A DNA stretch of 48,331 nt, taken from positions 5,576 through 53,906 of the forward strand of contig CADAVB010000021.1 in the NCBI GenBank assembly GCA_902791165.1, read 5' to 3'. Source of the DNA: an uncultured Bacteroidia bacterium. Lineage in GTDB: Bacteria; Bacteroidota; Bacteroidia; Bacteroidales; F082. The notes beneath the pieces were generated by a model. That model searched no databases. It was not told the DNA's origin and saw only the letters and a program-made list of their open reading frames with translations. Position numbers and translations under genes: made by a program. Below are positions 43,101 to 46,720 of the stretch, one piece after another. Each line of letters begins with the position of its first letter. The first letter of the stretch is position 1.

Positions 43101-43321
43101 TTGTAGGCTTGTGGGCCGCTGGCGGTTGTGTTGTTGGCAGATGTGGCCAGTTCGTTTGTCGAGGTGACATAGTACGTCTTGTTAGTAGCAGACGTATGAT
43201 TGAGCGTGTAAGCAGTTTGCCCAATTGCCTGCATACCTCCGCCTATGAGGAGTGTGAGCAGGATGAGTGTTAGTCGTCTGAATTTCACTACATTGTTTTT
43301 TAGAATGTAAGGTTGTTTCAT
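31109..43321 (-). CDS. Giant T9SS cell-surface protein with Pmp-like beta-helix repeats (4070 residues)
   Basis: One intact 12.2-kb frame. Residues 1-35 are a signal peptide (KFRRLTLILLTLLIGGGMQA). Residues of about 250-1660 hold a right-handed beta-helix of about 34 GGG[IVLAM] turns alternating with NNxA or NHxG turns, as in chlamydial Pmp-type GGA[ILV]/FxxN repeats. Residues of about 1664-2460 hold about seven Fn3-like units, each with a TYYVRAYATN-type strand. At about 2464-2620 are two InlB B-repeat-like modules (YTITVQASPSDGG, then GYDFVNWTLNG). A short helix patch with three more GGGI turns follows at about 2680-2790. GLUG-like repeats (YAGGLVG, YVGGLVG, YFGGLVG) lie at about 3030-3330, and a region of unknown fold follows. 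The last 85 residues are a type A sorting domain (LQLFDINGRCLL, then AAGIYVLRL). Likely an adhesin or stalk-like surface protein (inference). Confidence 0.9.
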   Translation of the reverse strand: MKQPYILKNNVVKFRRLTLILLTLLIGGGMQAIGQTAYTLNHTSATNKTYYVTSTNELATSANNTTASGPQAYKFYVSESPNPTSGTKYDHFYMVHVNNASATVTFIFQTTKPVGFSNGSNANQYAFRVTKGTLIMKLDEDKYKSDITLRRVGTFTTTQNTSCPFHLISDAGAASHQKLIIEGLDPKQEDLLYPVGNVKQDTATYLPKRQFVIDGAANITSVNMTTGVPTYTGIATNKKPLFRVETGTLHLTNVTIQNSINSASSDTHGGIFLMLNDNASQTNRYLDVILTHCWLHNIVSYNSTGYPGIGLQWQMRKAHGSGSVVLKRSKLSSLSNPTGQEAAIRSTTGCKASVTIDSCNINNNFGGGIRWQGLVADPMQVKNTTIKGNYTKKSGGGILAKSPLELTACKILNNTAYLHGGGINYMCYDEKGMPVSEAGMIYPNNLELTMDAATIIDGNKTETGNGGGIMVWGRLINLTSTDQMGYVYHEYDQYGNDVGPYQMKVNLNGATIQNNTAHNNGGGIFIYREAGTGTDPVSGEDVRDASCYLIDCKLSYGNIKGNKALNGNGGGVCINQTGTPNLAHVNADHPARDIILTTGGLASDMTINENDANLDGGGIYLYSINDGAGWNEYQKFKTTVTLRDRTKIKTNKAYTTATTTADTDHGGGGLFVQQGDVTIAGTEGAGEANNPLFEANKTQYSGAGICLIKGNIIADYSRILSNETTTDKGRGGGVYLKEGSIRFDHSKINSNTAKLHGGGIFCKGDGENPWIDFLNSEMKANYANQHGGGIYINRGEINIKYSTIGGTSIAEGNNAGSGTGGYNGGGIYTQTGNVNIDHSYIKYNFAARRGGGIYTKSGPVTITSSEICYNQAGYRKATSTATTPSNANSAGTGGGVHTDGGLVTINPNEDEDATLKTIVNNNKARLNGGGIFTGKDGDTKGKVAVYGNHDSQGGHLINITNNEAVNGSGGGIFCLGDTDGDRYVLLRRVNLSNNKATNGTGNQSEFGSYDGLVSGCGGGLYLYQGLIDMNLCTMDNNTAKLNGGGANNHAGNINVQSCYIRNNEAGKNNTGKGSGGGIFTKSGNIGVNIWGTPATVQSEARRTEITGNKAKLNGGGLNTHNGKIHVQGNSSDANERILINNNEATSGSGGGIFCMGEPATGGVNTNFITLQYVDLKGNKAASGDGSYDDDNGQTISKGCGGGVYLQLGEIKATDVVMQNNFANRNGGAINNHDGFVDIYGCIIGGDDYYDGSLTDGSGHGNKAGTNNTGKGSGGGIYTNQGNIDVEDYIEHGQGASKRFTSKLNYNWAEENGGALNTHSGTVWVNKNERDDETPITYNKANKGGGIYANSGTIFLHNAHVDNNIAFENGGGANNHAGDINIYGGSLNNNTAQEGRGGGMFTYVGDINILPFPSTLTHPTRNDGTQVFNNLAKLNGGGINNHTGRVDARYASMRNNTSSLGNGGGIFCEGPHGSATGFTIRLLNSELKENKTRGEDGTATDPTGRGGGIYLKYGSIYAHNSQIIKNKANINGGGLNNHDGSILVYGCEISDNRAENGRGGGIYTQTGSITTGPSLVGSNSNATVISGNYAKVNGGGINNHNGDIYLNGDHIIENIAETGHGGGIYIANGTIDMFGGKIANNEAKLGDGGGVWSGGGTFNIQKREGKPVVTIIDAEVISGTEAKIHYHIVDKGSGELDFPTGSNGTHGVIWGSDPDDVANAEVSGSFGSDPYKQDAVAGDQDGENYCFRVTITTGLSAGNTYYVKTYATNNEGQTTYSDVAVFTTFSSTPSVISGTVANITKNSAEGSGKLLYSNGATKCGVVYIQKDGNLGSLSDLELGKEDVLEVNEEGTFEDDYFFTLNLPSLESGKKYFARAYATNDNGTAYGDTVSFVTLKDTPDMGSNLVVVDPEQITANDAHFSFTMPNSTDWSTITLYGFVISEDDDPEIHADGDHTIVFTTAPSSGYTFAKKASEDTPNPIVLNPGTTYYVRAFASNIANPGTDISNYSVTATTQFFTKDDAGKPIVRNINISTITQNCADITGAIKDAGTSAITNYGIVWSQTNEQPEVGAEGCYNYDLTTGIPAVNANFTVHMPGTQDTLKLNTTYHVRTYAKNTAGYGYSNKFNFSTLPVNIPEVIINQVVYITKTSAKALCSVNDGGDQVTDWGLKWNVTENIADATTADINQPGGTLTNNTFEVPLSGLNEGTNYYLWVYATNSVGTHTTSHYVRFKTAYDEPEVETKPISAIAYDANAAAGHQNTATFNAKVTPQGTQSVKTYGVCWSTSDNPLRMTSDYTDSGFEETTGDLSSALEYNYANKVQKYSNTKYYVRAYASVNEPDTINNLAEIVYSPAKQEFVTLPSMKTDGASTITHNSATLGGTIVSRDINGYLIGGKYGICWGTSANPTKGTDNFVEGDINAANGNTFPYTLNATGLTPNTTYYYRAYYYKGEGNIAYAKQAASTFTTKSYVLEVFSANEAQGTVNPTRVGLNQGEYVSVYANPVAGYELDSWTVSSGTISDSTDNPVTFTMGTENATLTARFKVAEYTITVQASPSDGGLVSGGGNTFLYGQTTTLNATANAGYDFVNWTLNGEEVSDEAEFSVTVTGNATYVANFEASKGNPTSYNAPTSRPRDIYPAPAREPWDWDDDDFIVASDTLTEGDAPNAEDEELRAVRERISRTVTEPVDVPQIIENKATEGKGGGIYMENNDPANPTKLVFAGGDSDDTKGKILYNFAGQAGGGIYIARKAYMQMKGHCEVNANWVPKGKDGGGIYLAGRLYVGENWDDALTAHALKVRRNFATDGSKDDVVELYGKQNLTLTEKKMRSNILLARNHYVWGPDNVDGQIAVEDTANVITILSNISGKHISDPSQNVTAETNMGFSVKEGFCPVVATAGEFPNETANSGHYLNDGEMANGKTFAEEYEKWLANLMPQGGEMGLTDNSAIFEDSETYIAIHSFFDNQPFRAKFIYLWGSWTNPAVQSDPEYLRPMYGGNGPGDENWLGHYIIKNSENTQPQSTNDTLTIPSTDTKADTLVWEIYSEEGLAWFSNYVNGLNSFSTGDVVPGTSDTIHRKYNKNVNPYAKAKLMNDLDMRAHFWVPIGSVTKYNEGGVSSGGDIYTDEAANPHPFKGEFDGQGHVIKGIDCRFLTGIEKFGLFGDLSDGAVVKNVFVDDALYATDKINNNFEYMLGGISGVMSENAILSGAEARATFDLTVCYPDSTYAGGLVGKTRGTNENRALIHSSMAMPEIKGEADYVGGLVGYLHTSDSLINSFSNPKFLNAPAAGTYFGGLVGVNKGLVENCYARLQDGSSETSLGFLAGTNEGDIKYSYIPNGKRYLGNGTENGLTDHTNYGLTQRNSDDGKYNYAHKDQQMDATTNGYAENGIFKGLLPTLNNWVRKQDFDSTNWENTKGYAQWSRTLASDINGDYPVLMLGDFRSLGSADNIFIHYDDSLSHLVEKFNGDDYTADHPQIFVYDADSSWVNNNSNVSIFIDENVGLTQNTGNVLNNVRVGVTLDNSKKGSGDWHFFASPLKDVPLGLEYHTKDAEDWYKEMINHTGTSYILPGYGTTSGGTSEDVESDNNVYPGHQSNAITHATWSDRNYTDPPKTTWSTTKPGFFPTNTPYGTWRPQNGGHTADAVGGYFDFYCYDEATYHWINFKREGSANYMDHWYENENSHGNHNKLQYFNETTFLEGKGYLVAVRDTTMLMADGTLNNDRKKASVSYSNDDYITPYWPSYAQMLRAVNLVGNPYQSYLDFTKFAETNSAYLIGGNQASYAVMDQDSTSYIYYTAKASINGIDASPYIHPMQSFFVRVDYAEDDNVPVTGKSLTFENDMRIAAKWRPGLETTEGISPYRGLRPNYPLVNLICTDSNGKRDYTTVETGRPDVGGGHKMRGLHAGNAVIYAHYNNNSYQTAFTPAGVSEVPVRFDAIEPDNFTIRWNTMHGDFSYLHLIDNLTGMDIDCLRNSEYRFQGNPTDYKSRFKLVFHCTGIDEEPDDTTNDNGTTNFAFQMDDELVVNGEGTLQLFDINGRCLLSTQAVGEQSTISLPRVAAGIYVLRLTSHNQTKVQKMVIK
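39493..39526. repeat. 34-bp exact repeat inside the giant gene (copy 1)
   Basis: This 34-base segment is identical to 40087-40120 and encodes a GSGGGI beta-helix turn with the preceding NNTGK stretch. Exact identity at the DNA level over both coding and wobble positions indicates recent duplication or gene conversion within the repeat array. Confidence 0.85.
40087..40120. repeat. 34-bp exact repeat inside the giant gene (copy 2)
   Basis: Second exact copy of the segment at 39493-39526, about 594 bases (198 codons) away and in the same reading frame. Recombination between the copies would delete or add whole beta-helix turns without a frameshift. Confidence 0.85.
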
Positions 43322-43388
43322 AGTGTGAGATATTTTTGCTTATTTGTTTATTTTTATTTATATAGGTTTTTTCGCGAGATAAATTTGG

Positions 43389-43396
43389 CAAAAGTA
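43389..43396 (-). promoter_or_regulatory. -7 promoter box (TACTTTTG) for the giant surface protein operon
   Basis: The minus-strand sequence TACTTTTG matches TAnnTTTG, 67 bases before the start at 43321, implying an AT-rich leader of about 60 bases. Confidence 0.6.
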
Positions 43397-43594
43397 GATA
43401 AAATTCCCATACGCTGTATCAAAAATCGTGTTTTTTAGTGTTTTTTTTCAATGTATAGGTTTGTTGTTATTAGAATTATAAGGAATATGCAAAAAATGTG
43501 CCAAATCCATTGTTTTATGGTAACACGGTGGATTTTTGGGGTGAGGTGGAAGGGGATGAGGGTGTGGGGGGGGGTGCTTTTTGGGAAGCCGTTA

Positions 43595-43664
43595 AGTTTG
43601 GAGTTTGGAGTTGGGAGTTGGGAGTTTGGAGTTAGGAGTTAGGAATGGGGAGTTAGGAGTTAGG
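43595..43664. repeat. Degenerate heptanucleotide tandem repeat (GGAGTTN)
   Basis: About eight units of GGAGTTT/GGAGTTG/GGAGTTA follow each other with small interruptions. This is simple-sequence DNA with no coding potential. Confidence 0.8.
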
Positions 43665-43671
43665 TGGTAGA

Positions 43672-43688
43672 GACGCAATGCTTGCGTC
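43672..43688. repeat. Palindromic repeat GACGCAATGCTTGCGTC, copy 1
   Basis: A 7-bp stem GACGCAA/TTGCGTC with a TGC loop, followed by TTTTTG. The same 17-mer is at 43721-43737, and a degenerate copy is at 13784-13800. The following T-tract would allow termination on the plus strand. Confidence 0.8.
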
Positions 43689-43720
43689 TTTTTGAGGAGG
43701 TAGGAGGTAGGATTTGTAGG

Positions 43721-43737
43721 GACGCAATGCTTGCGTC
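43721..43737. repeat. Palindromic repeat GACGCAATGCTTGCGTC, copy 2
   Basis: Exact second copy of the 17-mer at 43672-43688, 49 bases away, with the same TAG(A/G)GACGC lead-in. Confidence 0.8.
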
Positions 43738-43766
43738 TTGGATGGGTTTGTCCTGGCGGGGTGCTG

Positions 43767-43786
43767 CCGTAGGTCGCGACCTACGG
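43767..43786. repeat. Perfect 20-bp palindrome
   Basis: CCGTAGGTCGCGACCTACGG is identical to its reverse complement. It could be a protein-binding site or part of a dispersed repeat; no other full copy is visible in the window. Confidence 0.75.
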
Positions 43787-44017
43787 TTAGGGGATGTTTC
43801 GCCCTTCGGGCGGGGTGTGGGCTGTCGGGGTGGGGCGCAGTCCCGTAGGGACGGCGGAATGTAGGCAGGCGGTGGAATGAAATGGAACCCCTGCTTTTCG
43901 TGTGGGGTGGGGTTTGTGGGTAAAAAATGAAAAAAATCGTCCGATGGGTCAAAGAACGCAAAGGACGGAACGCAAAGGACGGTGTGTTGCAAAAATTGTG
44001 CCAAGAAGGAGGGGGGC

Positions 44018-44272
44018 TTAGGCAAAGATGGCGTTTTCGTAAAGGTCTTGGATGTGAAATTCAAGGTCGTTGCCCCAGAAGATGTTGCCGTACTGGAGCT
44101 TACATTTCTTGAAATTGGCAGGTTTCAGGTATTTGTCGTACTGCGGGTGCGGGTGCTTGCGCACGAAAGCCCCCACATCGACGTGTTGGTGTGTGCCGTC
44201 GTTGAATACCACGTCAACAGTCAGGTCGTCGTTGCAGACGAAGCTTACTATCATGAGGACTTTTGGTTTCAT
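44018..44272 (-). CDS. DUF2442 domain protein
   Basis: The start at 44272 (MKPKVLMIVSFVCNDDLTVD) gives 84 residues. The pattern DVVFNDGTHQHVDVGAFV followed by YDKYLKPANFKKCKLQYGNI and WGNDLEFHIQDLYENA matches DUF2442. Its ATG overlaps the stop of the DUF4160 gene (ATGA), so the two are coupled. DUF4160-DUF2442 neighbours are frequent and are suspected to be a toxin-antitoxin-like pair. No activity is established to my knowledge. Confidence 0.85.
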   Translation of the reverse strand: MKPKVLMIVSFVCNDDLTVDVVFNDGTHQHVDVGAFVRKHPHPQYDKYLKPANFKKCKLQYGNIFWGNDLEFHIQDLYENAIFA

Positions 44273-44568
44273 AGCTTTCTTGTAATTTTGGTCAGACGGA
44301 TTCTTTTCCTGTAAACGAAGAAATTCACCCATTTTTCCACGATGTTGTCGGCGTATTTTTCCACGAATCGTCTTGCGGTTTTGGTGTCGCGTTCGGAGAG
44401 GGTGTTGGCCGAGGTTTCCCTTTGCCTGATTTCCACTAATTTCCCGTTCTCGAGGATGAGTTCGAACACGGCTTCTTTTCCGGCGCGTTGCACGTGGACG
44501 TGGATAGGCTCGTGCTCGTCGGAGAAGAACTTGAAGACGATTCCGAAGTATTCGTAGATGGTAGGCAT
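44269..44568 (-). CDS. DUF4160 domain protein
   Basis: The start at 44568 (MPTIYEYFGIVFKFFSDEHE) gives 99 residues. PIHVHVQRAGKEAVFEL is the DUF4160 core, with the H-x-H pair after the EP turn, and a helical C-terminus follows (VEKYADNIVEKWVNFF). The family is usually next to DUF2442, as here with a 4-base overlap. The longer in-frame extension upstream to 44916 reads through repeat DNA and the YafQ-like gene and is rejected. A -7 box lies 22 bases upstream. Confidence 0.85.
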   Translation of the reverse strand: MPTIYEYFGIVFKFFSDEHEPIHVHVQRAGKEAVFELILENGKLVEIRQRETSANTLSERDTKTARRFVEKYADNIVEKWVNFFVYRKRIRLTKITRKL

Positions 44569-44590
44569 GGTGAAAGTTTTTTTTTCGCCG

Positions 44591-44598
44591 CAAAGGTA
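44591..44598 (-). promoter_or_regulatory. -7 promoter box (TACCTTTG) for the DUF4160-DUF2442 pair
   Basis: The minus-strand sequence TACCTTTG matches TAnnTTTG, 22 bases before the start at 44568. Confidence 0.6.
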
Positions 44599-44683
44599 GT
44601 GTTTTTTTTTGGATGGTGGGTGGGGGTGGGTGGTTTTTTTTTGCCTGCCGGGGTGCTGGCAGGGGTTGCGGTTGCCGCGTTGC

Positions 44684-44752
44684 GACAGCCCTACACCGCC
44701 TGCGTAATGTCCTGCGCCCCTACGGGGCTGGGGAGCAGTCCCGTAGGGACGG
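44684..44752. repeat. Intergenic palindromes between toxin-antitoxin pairs
   Basis: The segment begins with GACAGCCCTACA, the end of the 23502-23569 repeat family. It then has a GCCCCTACGGGGC hairpin (44717-44729) and CAGTCCCGTAGGGACGGCGG, which also occurs near 43840-43860. This is mosaic repeat DNA without genes. Confidence 0.65.
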
Positions 44753-44761
44753 CGGAAAAAA

Positions 44762-45034
44762 TCAAAACACGTCTTCGTGGGTTCCCGTGTCAAACAAATA
44801 GAGGTAACAGCGTTTTCTAACGATCCGATAGACCAACACCCAGTCGAACTGGATGTGACATTCGCGGAAGTCTTTGTAGTTGCCGGAGAGCTTGTGGTCC
44901 TTGTGCTTTGGGTCAAGTTGTTGGCCTTGGGCGAGTTGTTTTACCACGTCGTCGAGAAGGCTAACGTCAAGTCCTCTTTTTTTCGCCTGATGGTACGATT
45001 TTTTGTACCTGTTGGAATACTCAATGCTGTACAT
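44762..45034 (-). CDS. YafQ-family mRNA interferase toxin (RelE/ParE superfamily)
   Basis: The 90-residue protein has the YafQ layout: IEYSNRYKKSYHQAKKRG at the N-terminus, DPKHKDHKLSGNYKDFRECH in the middle and DWVLVYRI before a final LYLFDTGTHEDVF. The HKLSG..KD.RECH residues and the late His carry the catalytic positions of YafQ-type endoribonucleases, which cut mRNA on the ribosome. The antitoxin gene ends 4 bases upstream, so both form one operon. Confidence 0.92.
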   Translation of the reverse strand: MYSIEYSNRYKKSYHQAKKRGLDVSLLDDVVKQLAQGQQLDPKHKDHKLSGNYKDFRECHIQFDWVLVYRIVRKRCYLYLFDTGTHEDVF

Positions 45035-45038
45035 GGAC

Positions 45039-45251
45039 TCAGGCGTTTATTTTTTCAAGATATTCGTTGAAGTCGCGGCATTTGGTGGTGCGTCCGTGCT
45101 TAAAGTCGTCGATGGCTTCGTCGAGGCCAGTCTTTTTAGTCTTAGCGCGTGTTTTGCTGATTTTGACGACATCGTCAAACTTCAACAGGGCGGCAATCAG
45201 CCCTTTGATGGCCTGGTTGTTGGCGTTGTATTGCAATGTAATGGTTTCCAT
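45039..45251 (-). CDS. Antitoxin of the YafQ-like pair (DUF2683-like)
   Basis: The start at 45251 (METITLQYNANNQAIKGLIA) gives 70 residues. The METITxxYNAxNxxxK beginning is typical of the DUF2683-like antitoxins that precede YafQ toxins in Bacteroidota. The basic middle (KISKTRAKTKKTGLDEAIDD) and the C-terminal CRDFNEYLEKINA would wrap the toxin. An upstream in-frame Met at 45293 lies beyond the -7 box at 45281 and is rejected. Confidence 0.82.
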   Translation of the reverse strand: METITLQYNANNQAIKGLIAALLKFDDVVKISKTRAKTKKTGLDEAIDDFKHGRTTKCRDFNEYLEKINA

Positions 45252-45280
45252 GATTGCGATTTTTTTTGTTTTTTCCGCCG

Positions 45281-45288
45281 CAAAGGTA
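45281..45288 (-). promoter_or_regulatory. -7 promoter box (TACCTTTG) for the antitoxin-toxin operon
   Basis: The minus-strand sequence TACCTTTG matches TAnnTTTG, 29 bases before the antitoxin start at 45251. Confidence 0.6.
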
Positions 45289-45316
45289 AGCATTTTTTTT
45301 TGGATGGGGGAGTGGG

Positions 45317-45766
45317 TTAGGTGGTTTTTCTGGTGATGGGGGTCAGCCTCATCTTTTGGGCTTTGTAGTTGATGACGGCGTTGTGTCGCTTCAGCAGGTC
45401 GCCGCCAATGATGCCGTCGATGTGGGGTAGGCCGAGTTTGGCGTACATTTCGTGGATGTTTTCCAGGTTTAAGGCGACGGCTTCGTAGTCGTTGATTTCC
45501 AAGTCGCCGATGGTGAGCGATTGGATCAGGAAGGTCGCGCTCTCCAAGTCGGAGCTGCCCACGCCGGCGGTGAGGCCTTCTTTTTTCTCGAAGGTCGGGT
45601 CGTCGATGAAGGAGGCCATCGTTTTGGGGTCGAAGACGGAGCGCGACGCGCCTGTGTCGATAAGGAAAGAGGCTTCCTTGCCATGAATCGTTCCTTTGAC
45701 CATGACATGGAAGCCTTCTCCCTCGATGTCAAGCAGTTGTAGCGGGACTTCGATATAGTGTCGCAT
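45317..45766 (-). CDS. Retropepsin-like aspartic protease
   Basis: The 149-residue protein has a single aspartic protease half: the catalytic FLIDTGASRSVFD (Asp37) and the IDGIIGGDLLKRHNAVINY block that forms the following psi-loop. One copy of DTGA means it must dimerise to be active, as retropepsins do. There is no signal peptide, so it is probably cytoplasmic; targets are unknown. The start lies 2 bases after the stop of the LOG gene, so the two are co-transcribed. Confidence 0.85.
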   Translation of the reverse strand: MRHYIEVPLQLLDIEGEGFHVMVKGTIHGKEASFLIDTGASRSVFDPKTMASFIDDPTFEKKEGLTAGVGSSDLESATFLIQSLTIGDLEINDYEAVALNLENIHEMYAKLGLPHIDGIIGGDLLKRHNAVINYKAQKMRLTPITRKTT

Positions 45767-45768
45767 CG

Positions 45769-46485
45769 TTAGAAATTCGGCTTGACGGCGTATTTTTTGT
45801 AGAACTCCTTGATGATTTTCACGGCTTCGTCGGCGGTATCGACGATGTGGAAAATGTCGAAGTCTTCTTCTTTGATCATCTTGTCGCGGAGCAGCGTGTT
45901 TCTGAACCAGTCGATGAGGCCTTTCCAGTATTCGCTTCCAACGAGCACCACGGGGAAATCAACCATTTTGTTGGTTTGGATGAGGGTGAGTGCTTCGGAG
46001 AGTTCGTCCAAGGTGCCGAAGCCGCCGGGCATGGCGATGAAGCCTTGTGCATAGCGCATGAAGATGGTCTTGCGGACGAAGAAATAGTCGAAGTTGATGT
46101 TTTTGTCGTGGTCGATGTAGGGGTTGTAGTGTTGTTCGAAGGGCAGGTTGATGTTGAGGCCAACGCTGGTGGCTCCGCCTTGGTGGGCGCCTTTGTTGCC
46201 GGCTTCCATGATGCCGGGTCCTCCTCCTGTGATGGTGCCGAAGCCGTAGTCGGCAATTTTTTCGGCGATTTCGACGGCCATTTCATAGTATTTGTCGCCG
46301 GGTTGGGTGCGTGCCGAGCCGAAGATGGCCACACACGGGCCGTTGCGCGCCATTTTTTCCATGCCTTCGACAAATTCGGCCATGATTTTGAACACCGACC
46401 AGGAGTCGTGCGTTTTGATGTCGTTCCACGATTTGGGATGGAAGCTGTCGCGGATGATTCGTTCTTCTTTTTCAGTGATGGGCAT
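45769..46485 (-). CDS. LOG family protein (TIGR00730-type Rossmann fold)
   Basis: The 238-residue protein has the lysine-decarboxylase-like LOG fold: VAIFGSARTQPGD near residue 52, TITGGGPGIMEAGNKGA (84-100) and the nucleotide-binding signature PGGFGTLDE at 153-161. LOG proteins are phosphoribohydrolases acting on nucleoside monophosphates (cytokinin precursors in plants and some bacteria). The native substrate in this group is unclear. It sits upstream of the retropepsin-like gene with 2 bases between. Confidence 0.92.
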   Translation of the reverse strand: MPITEKEERIIRDSFHPKSWNDIKTHDSWSVFKIMAEFVEGMEKMARNGPCVAIFGSARTQPGDKYYEMAVEIAEKIADYGFGTITGGGPGIMEAGNKGAHQGGATSVGLNINLPFEQHYNPYIDHDKNINFDYFFVRKTIFMRYAQGFIAMPGGFGTLDELSEALTLIQTNKMVDFPVVLVGSEYWKGLIDWFRNTLLRDKMIKEEDFDIFHIVDTADEAVKIIKEFYKKYAVKPNF

Positions 46486-46569
46486 TTTATTCAGGTGTTT
46501 AGTTGATAGTTTGGAGTGGTGAGTGTTGAGTAAAAAGAATTTTTTTGTGTGGTGTATGACAATTTTCTG

Positions 46570-46577
46570 TATTTTTG
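46570..46577 (+). promoter_or_regulatory. -7 promoter box (TATTTTTG) for tRNA-Gly
   Basis: TATTTTTG matches TAnnTTTG and ends 12 bases before the first base of the tRNA. Confidence 0.6.
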
Positions 46578-46589
46578 CGGTCGATTAAT

Positions 46590-46662
46590 GCGAATGTAGC
46601 TCAGTTGGTAGAGCATCAGCTTCCCAAGCTGAGGGTCGCGGGTTCGAACCCCGTTATTCGCT
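46590..46662 (+). tRNA. tRNA-Gly (anticodon CCC)
   Basis: The 73-base cloverleaf reads in order: acceptor GCGAATG, D-stem GCTC/GAGC with loop AGTTGGTA, anticodon stem TCAGC/GCTGA with loop TTCCCAA, variable GGGTC, T-stem GCGGG/CCCGT with loop TTCGAAC, and acceptor TATTCGC. The discriminator is T. Anticodon CCC reads the glycine codon GGG, and U73 is the bacterial glycine discriminator. The closing base pairs of the acceptor and T-stem include G-U wobbles. CCA is not encoded. A terminator hairpin follows 13 bases later. Confidence 0.95.
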
Positions 46663-46675
46663 CGCATTCAATGTC

Positions 46676-46715
46676 AATGTAGGGATGTCATGGTATGGCA
46701 TCCCTACATTTTTTA
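46676..46715 (+). terminator. Intrinsic terminator after tRNA-Gly
   Basis: ATGTAGGGATG (46677-46687) pairs with CATCCCTACAT (46699-46709), followed by TTTTTTA. It lies 13 bases after the tRNA. Confidence 0.9.
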
Positions 46716-46720
46716 TGCGT

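Larger units (their letters stand above)
43397..44017. other. Repeat-rich intergenic region without genes
   Basis: About 620 bases with no convincing coding sequence. It holds degenerate GGAGTTN heptad repeats (43595-43664) and two copies of the palindrome GACGCAATGCTTGCGTC (43672-43688, 43721-43737). It also holds a perfect 20-bp palindrome, CCGTAGGTCGCGACCTACGG (43767-43786), a GCCCTTCGGGC hairpin near 43801 and a CAGTCCCGTAGGGACGGCGG word near 43840-43860 that recurs near 44731-44752. Short open frames here have repeat-driven, low-complexity translations. Confidence 0.7.

Noticed and set aside
43595-43664. GGAGTTN heptads as a CRISPR or origin iteron
   Set aside because: The units are contiguous and degenerate with no spacers. 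No replication protein or DnaA-box cluster lies nearby, so simple tandem repeat is the better reading.
43500-44017. Short open frames in the 43.4-44.0 kb gap
   Set aside because: Their translations follow the palindromic and heptad repeats, lack start signals and give low-complexity basic or Gly-rich peptides.
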